Assembly: GCA_021780625.1 (NCBI GenBank)
Contig: JAJXYI010000572.1
Span: 1-10,578 of the forward strand
Reading direction: 5' to 3'
Length of the DNA: 10,578 nucleotides
Source: a bacterium
Lineage (GTDB): Bacteria > Verrucomicrobiota > Verrucomicrobiae > Opitutales > Opitutaceae
The notes below the pieces were generated by a model. It made no database searches. It worked only from the letters and a program-made list of their open reading frames with translations, and had not been told where the DNA came from. The position numbers and the translations under genes are program-made. This document shows, in pieces, positions 10,101-10,578 of this stretch (position 1 is its first letter; each line of letters begins with the position of its first letter).

Positions 10101-10578
10101 CAATCACGAGTTTTCCGTCGGAGGGCTGCCTGACCACGGCAAACACCTCGCCGTTGGGCGCGGGATTGAAGCTGGTGTCGAGCGTGCCGTCGGCCTTGAT
10201 GCGGGCAAGCCGGAGGATGCTCTGGCCGCTGATCTGGGAGAAGTTGCCGCCAACGATGATGCTTCCGTCCGGCTGCACGAGGATCGTGTCGACGATGCCG
10301 TTGAACGTGAGCGTGAAGTTCGGGTCGACCGAGCCGTCGGCATTCAGGCGGATCATGTCGTAGTACAGCGTGCCGGTGATCGAGTAGAAGTTGCCGCCGA
10401 CCAGGAATTGTCCGTTGGGCAGCTGGGCGATCGTGCCCGCGTGGCCCGTGAGGGTCGGGAAGTTCGTCAGGTTGAGGCCGCTGGTGAGCGTGCCGTTGCT
10501 GTTCAGCCAGCCGATGACGTTGCTCAGGCCGTTATTGCCGACCGAAGTCGGAATCGTCGCGATGCTGTTGACGGGGCC
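7183..10578 (-). CDS. Giant delta-60-repeat surface protein with Ig-like domain and paired C-terminal modules (5' partial)
   Basis: The frame is open from the window's right edge to the TGA at 7185-7183, giving 1131 visible residues. The ATG at 10356 lies inside a repeat and is not the real start; the 74 in-frame codons upstream encode another repeat unit, so the N-terminus and any signal peptide lie outside. Residues about 21-654 are delta-60 repeats (DUF5122 beta-propeller family), each with an R-L/I-N-x-DG-T-x-D start, a PDG/SDG turn and a GGxF end. A following domain (655-739; WTQGGSGP, FDYSTDLRTWTRLG) resembles the segment often found after such repeats. Residues about 761-839 form a putative-Ig (He_PIG-like) domain with GLPAGVTIDAATGLVSGIPTTAG. 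The C-terminus holds two related modules (852-982 and 989-1131), each with LL/LVRxVGP, a GW/NW-N segment, GDF, a GS.D.A turn, L.PG.YT and an EIY ending. No sorting signal such as PEP-CTERM or LPxTG is visible. An extracellular binding or surface role is inferred; the specific function is unknown. Confidence 0.9.
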   Translation of the reverse strand, partial: GPVNSIATIPTSVGNNGLSNVIGWLNSNGTLTSGLNLTNFPTLTGHAGTIAQLPNGQFLVGGNFYSITGTLYYDMIRLNADGSVDPNFTLTFNGIVDTILVQPDGSIIVGGNFSQISGQSILRLARIKADGTLDTSFNPAPNGEVFAVVRQPSDGKLVIGGSFTGLSPNGATTSTIRNYIARINTDGTLDTSYDPNAQSTVSALAIQSDGKVIVGGSFISFAPHESGTTTRYYIGRINTDGTIDTAFNPDANSSVTALAIQSDGKILIGGTFTTLTPNGATAATTRTRFARLNTDGTVDTTMPDLAVDAQIEAIVPQSDGSIYLGGMFSTVNNTRRNYIAKISSTGTVDTAFNPNPDQDVAAITVLSNGQLVIAGGFTTIRPYGSILIGGNFSQVSGDPANNLAFLNQQGDLLSSYNVGTDGEVKAILRLQDGTFLVGGAFTQVNGTAQPAFARLQASGALDTTFTPAVANGTNKATVDTIALQPDGKILIGGSFMSVNGSPRSNLARLNADGTIDSGFTVTADDQVDAIAYGPDGSVYVAGSFKSLGGSGIAYLARLKTDGTVDSSFNPAPNAPVSSISVSVDGTLVVGGSFTQIAGTQTSYLARLNSDGTLSSDATAVVNGPVTSLLGTYDGRTFVGGAFTQFDGSAHYLLGRIGTVTPATNRMTLSSDLSTVTWTQGGSGPVLPSVAFDYSTDLRTWTRLGMPTYNPATGVWTLTGQSFTAGTLFFVRAQGIQTGGTLGSDSLINAVWAFYPSSSSQASGVASVIGTTGHSISFSVGDGSVNATYSATGLPAGVTIDAATGLVSGIPTTAGTYSVVFTISHGGVVSTISQTWTVLNPSSTVPSGNPGQRLLAISSLSNIPAGQTETLGVAILGSASKKMLLRAVGPSMANFNVANPATEPLLKLYNQASTAAPIVTNQGWNNDATVTAVSAAVGDFPLNQGSADAATVQTLQPGLYTMQSSDASGNGGTILSEIYDADSTTAASKMMGLSCNGYVSGDGTTLTAGFVVGGTVPQRVLVRGVGPGLAAQGVAAPLSDPKIALYSISNGISTKIAANDNWETQTALTSSQVLADAGQLDAAFTQTGDFALASGSTDSAMLVTLNPGVYTLVVSGANNTSGTALAEIYLLP
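8617..10518 (-). repeat. Delta-60 (DUF5122) repeat array, 12 full units plus one truncated
   Basis: Twelve full units of about 48-60 residues can be read, each ending in a GGxF-like motif, plus one shortened unit; thirteen GGxF-type motifs are present in all (one reads VAGSF, one IAGGF). Units 2-4 are longer because of an inserted loop (such as SPNGATTSTIRN) after the GGxF motif. The array continues towards or beyond the window edge, and the last copy leads into a non-repeat domain. Confidence 0.85.
9784..9972 (-). repeat. 27-base exact direct repeat in adjacent delta-60 units
   Basis: A 27-base stretch at 9784-9810 recurs without change at 9946-9972, an offset of 162 bases (54 codons, one unit). 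It encodes the ALAIQSDGK segment in both copies. Most other units match each other at the protein level but not over such a length at the DNA level, so this pair looks like a recent unit duplication or gene conversion. Confidence 0.7.

Noticed and set aside
10354..10356. ATG as the true start of the delta-60 repeat protein
   Set aside because: It lies within a repeat unit, and the 74 upstream in-frame codons encode another unit with the LVGGNF motif and no stop.
8617..10518. Regularly spaced repeats that could suggest a CRISPR array
   Set aside because: The period is about 150 bases, the copies are diverged, and the repeats keep a continuous reading frame with delta-60 motifs; this is protein-coding repetition.

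Overview
The window is GC-rich throughout and reads as ordinary chromosomal DNA from a Verrucomicrobiota-like bacterium, most plausibly an Opitutaceae relative. This placement is inferred from three things: a eukaryotic-type hexokinase, a very large delta-60-repeat surface protein that carries an Ig-like module and a paired C-terminal module I associate with that group, and the base composition. No 16S or other phylogenetic marker is present to confirm it. I see no mobile element, CRISPR array, tRNA or rRNA gene.

Layout, left to right. (1) Positions 1-2223, plus strand: the 3' part of a gene for an unrecognised protein with a Pro/Arg/Asp-rich N-terminal half, a Tyr/Trp/Gly patch and a helical Ala/Leu-rich C-terminal half. 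The frame is open to the window edge, so the true start is outside. (2) About 2286-2771, plus strand: rnpB, the RNA subunit of RNase P (bacterial type A), recognised from its conserved core segments and from helices P1, P2, P3, P12, P18 and P19 paired by eye. A weak sigma70-like promoter sits immediately upstream. (3) 2783-4093, minus strand: hexokinase, converging on rnpB with only about 11 bases between them. (4) 4190-7081, minus strand: gcvP, the glycine decarboxylase P-protein, full length as a fused homodimeric type. Two stem-loops lie in the 96-base gap between gcvP and the hexokinase gene. (5) 7183-10578, minus strand: the 3' part of a gene for a giant repeat protein; the frame is open to the right edge, so its N-terminus and any signal peptide are outside.

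Functionally the genes do not form one pathway. rnpB is tRNA-maturation housekeeping. Hexokinase feeds glucose into glycolysis. gcvP catalyses the first step of glycine cleavage, but its partners gcvT, gcvH and lpd are absent here. The two edge proteins look like envelope or exported proteins of unknown role. I found no convincing undescribed system. The points most worth a second look are the uncharacterised left-edge protein, a delta-60 repeat that appears to have lost most of one unit, a near-identical unit pair that suggests ongoing repeat turnover, and the details of the enlarged RNase P RNA.
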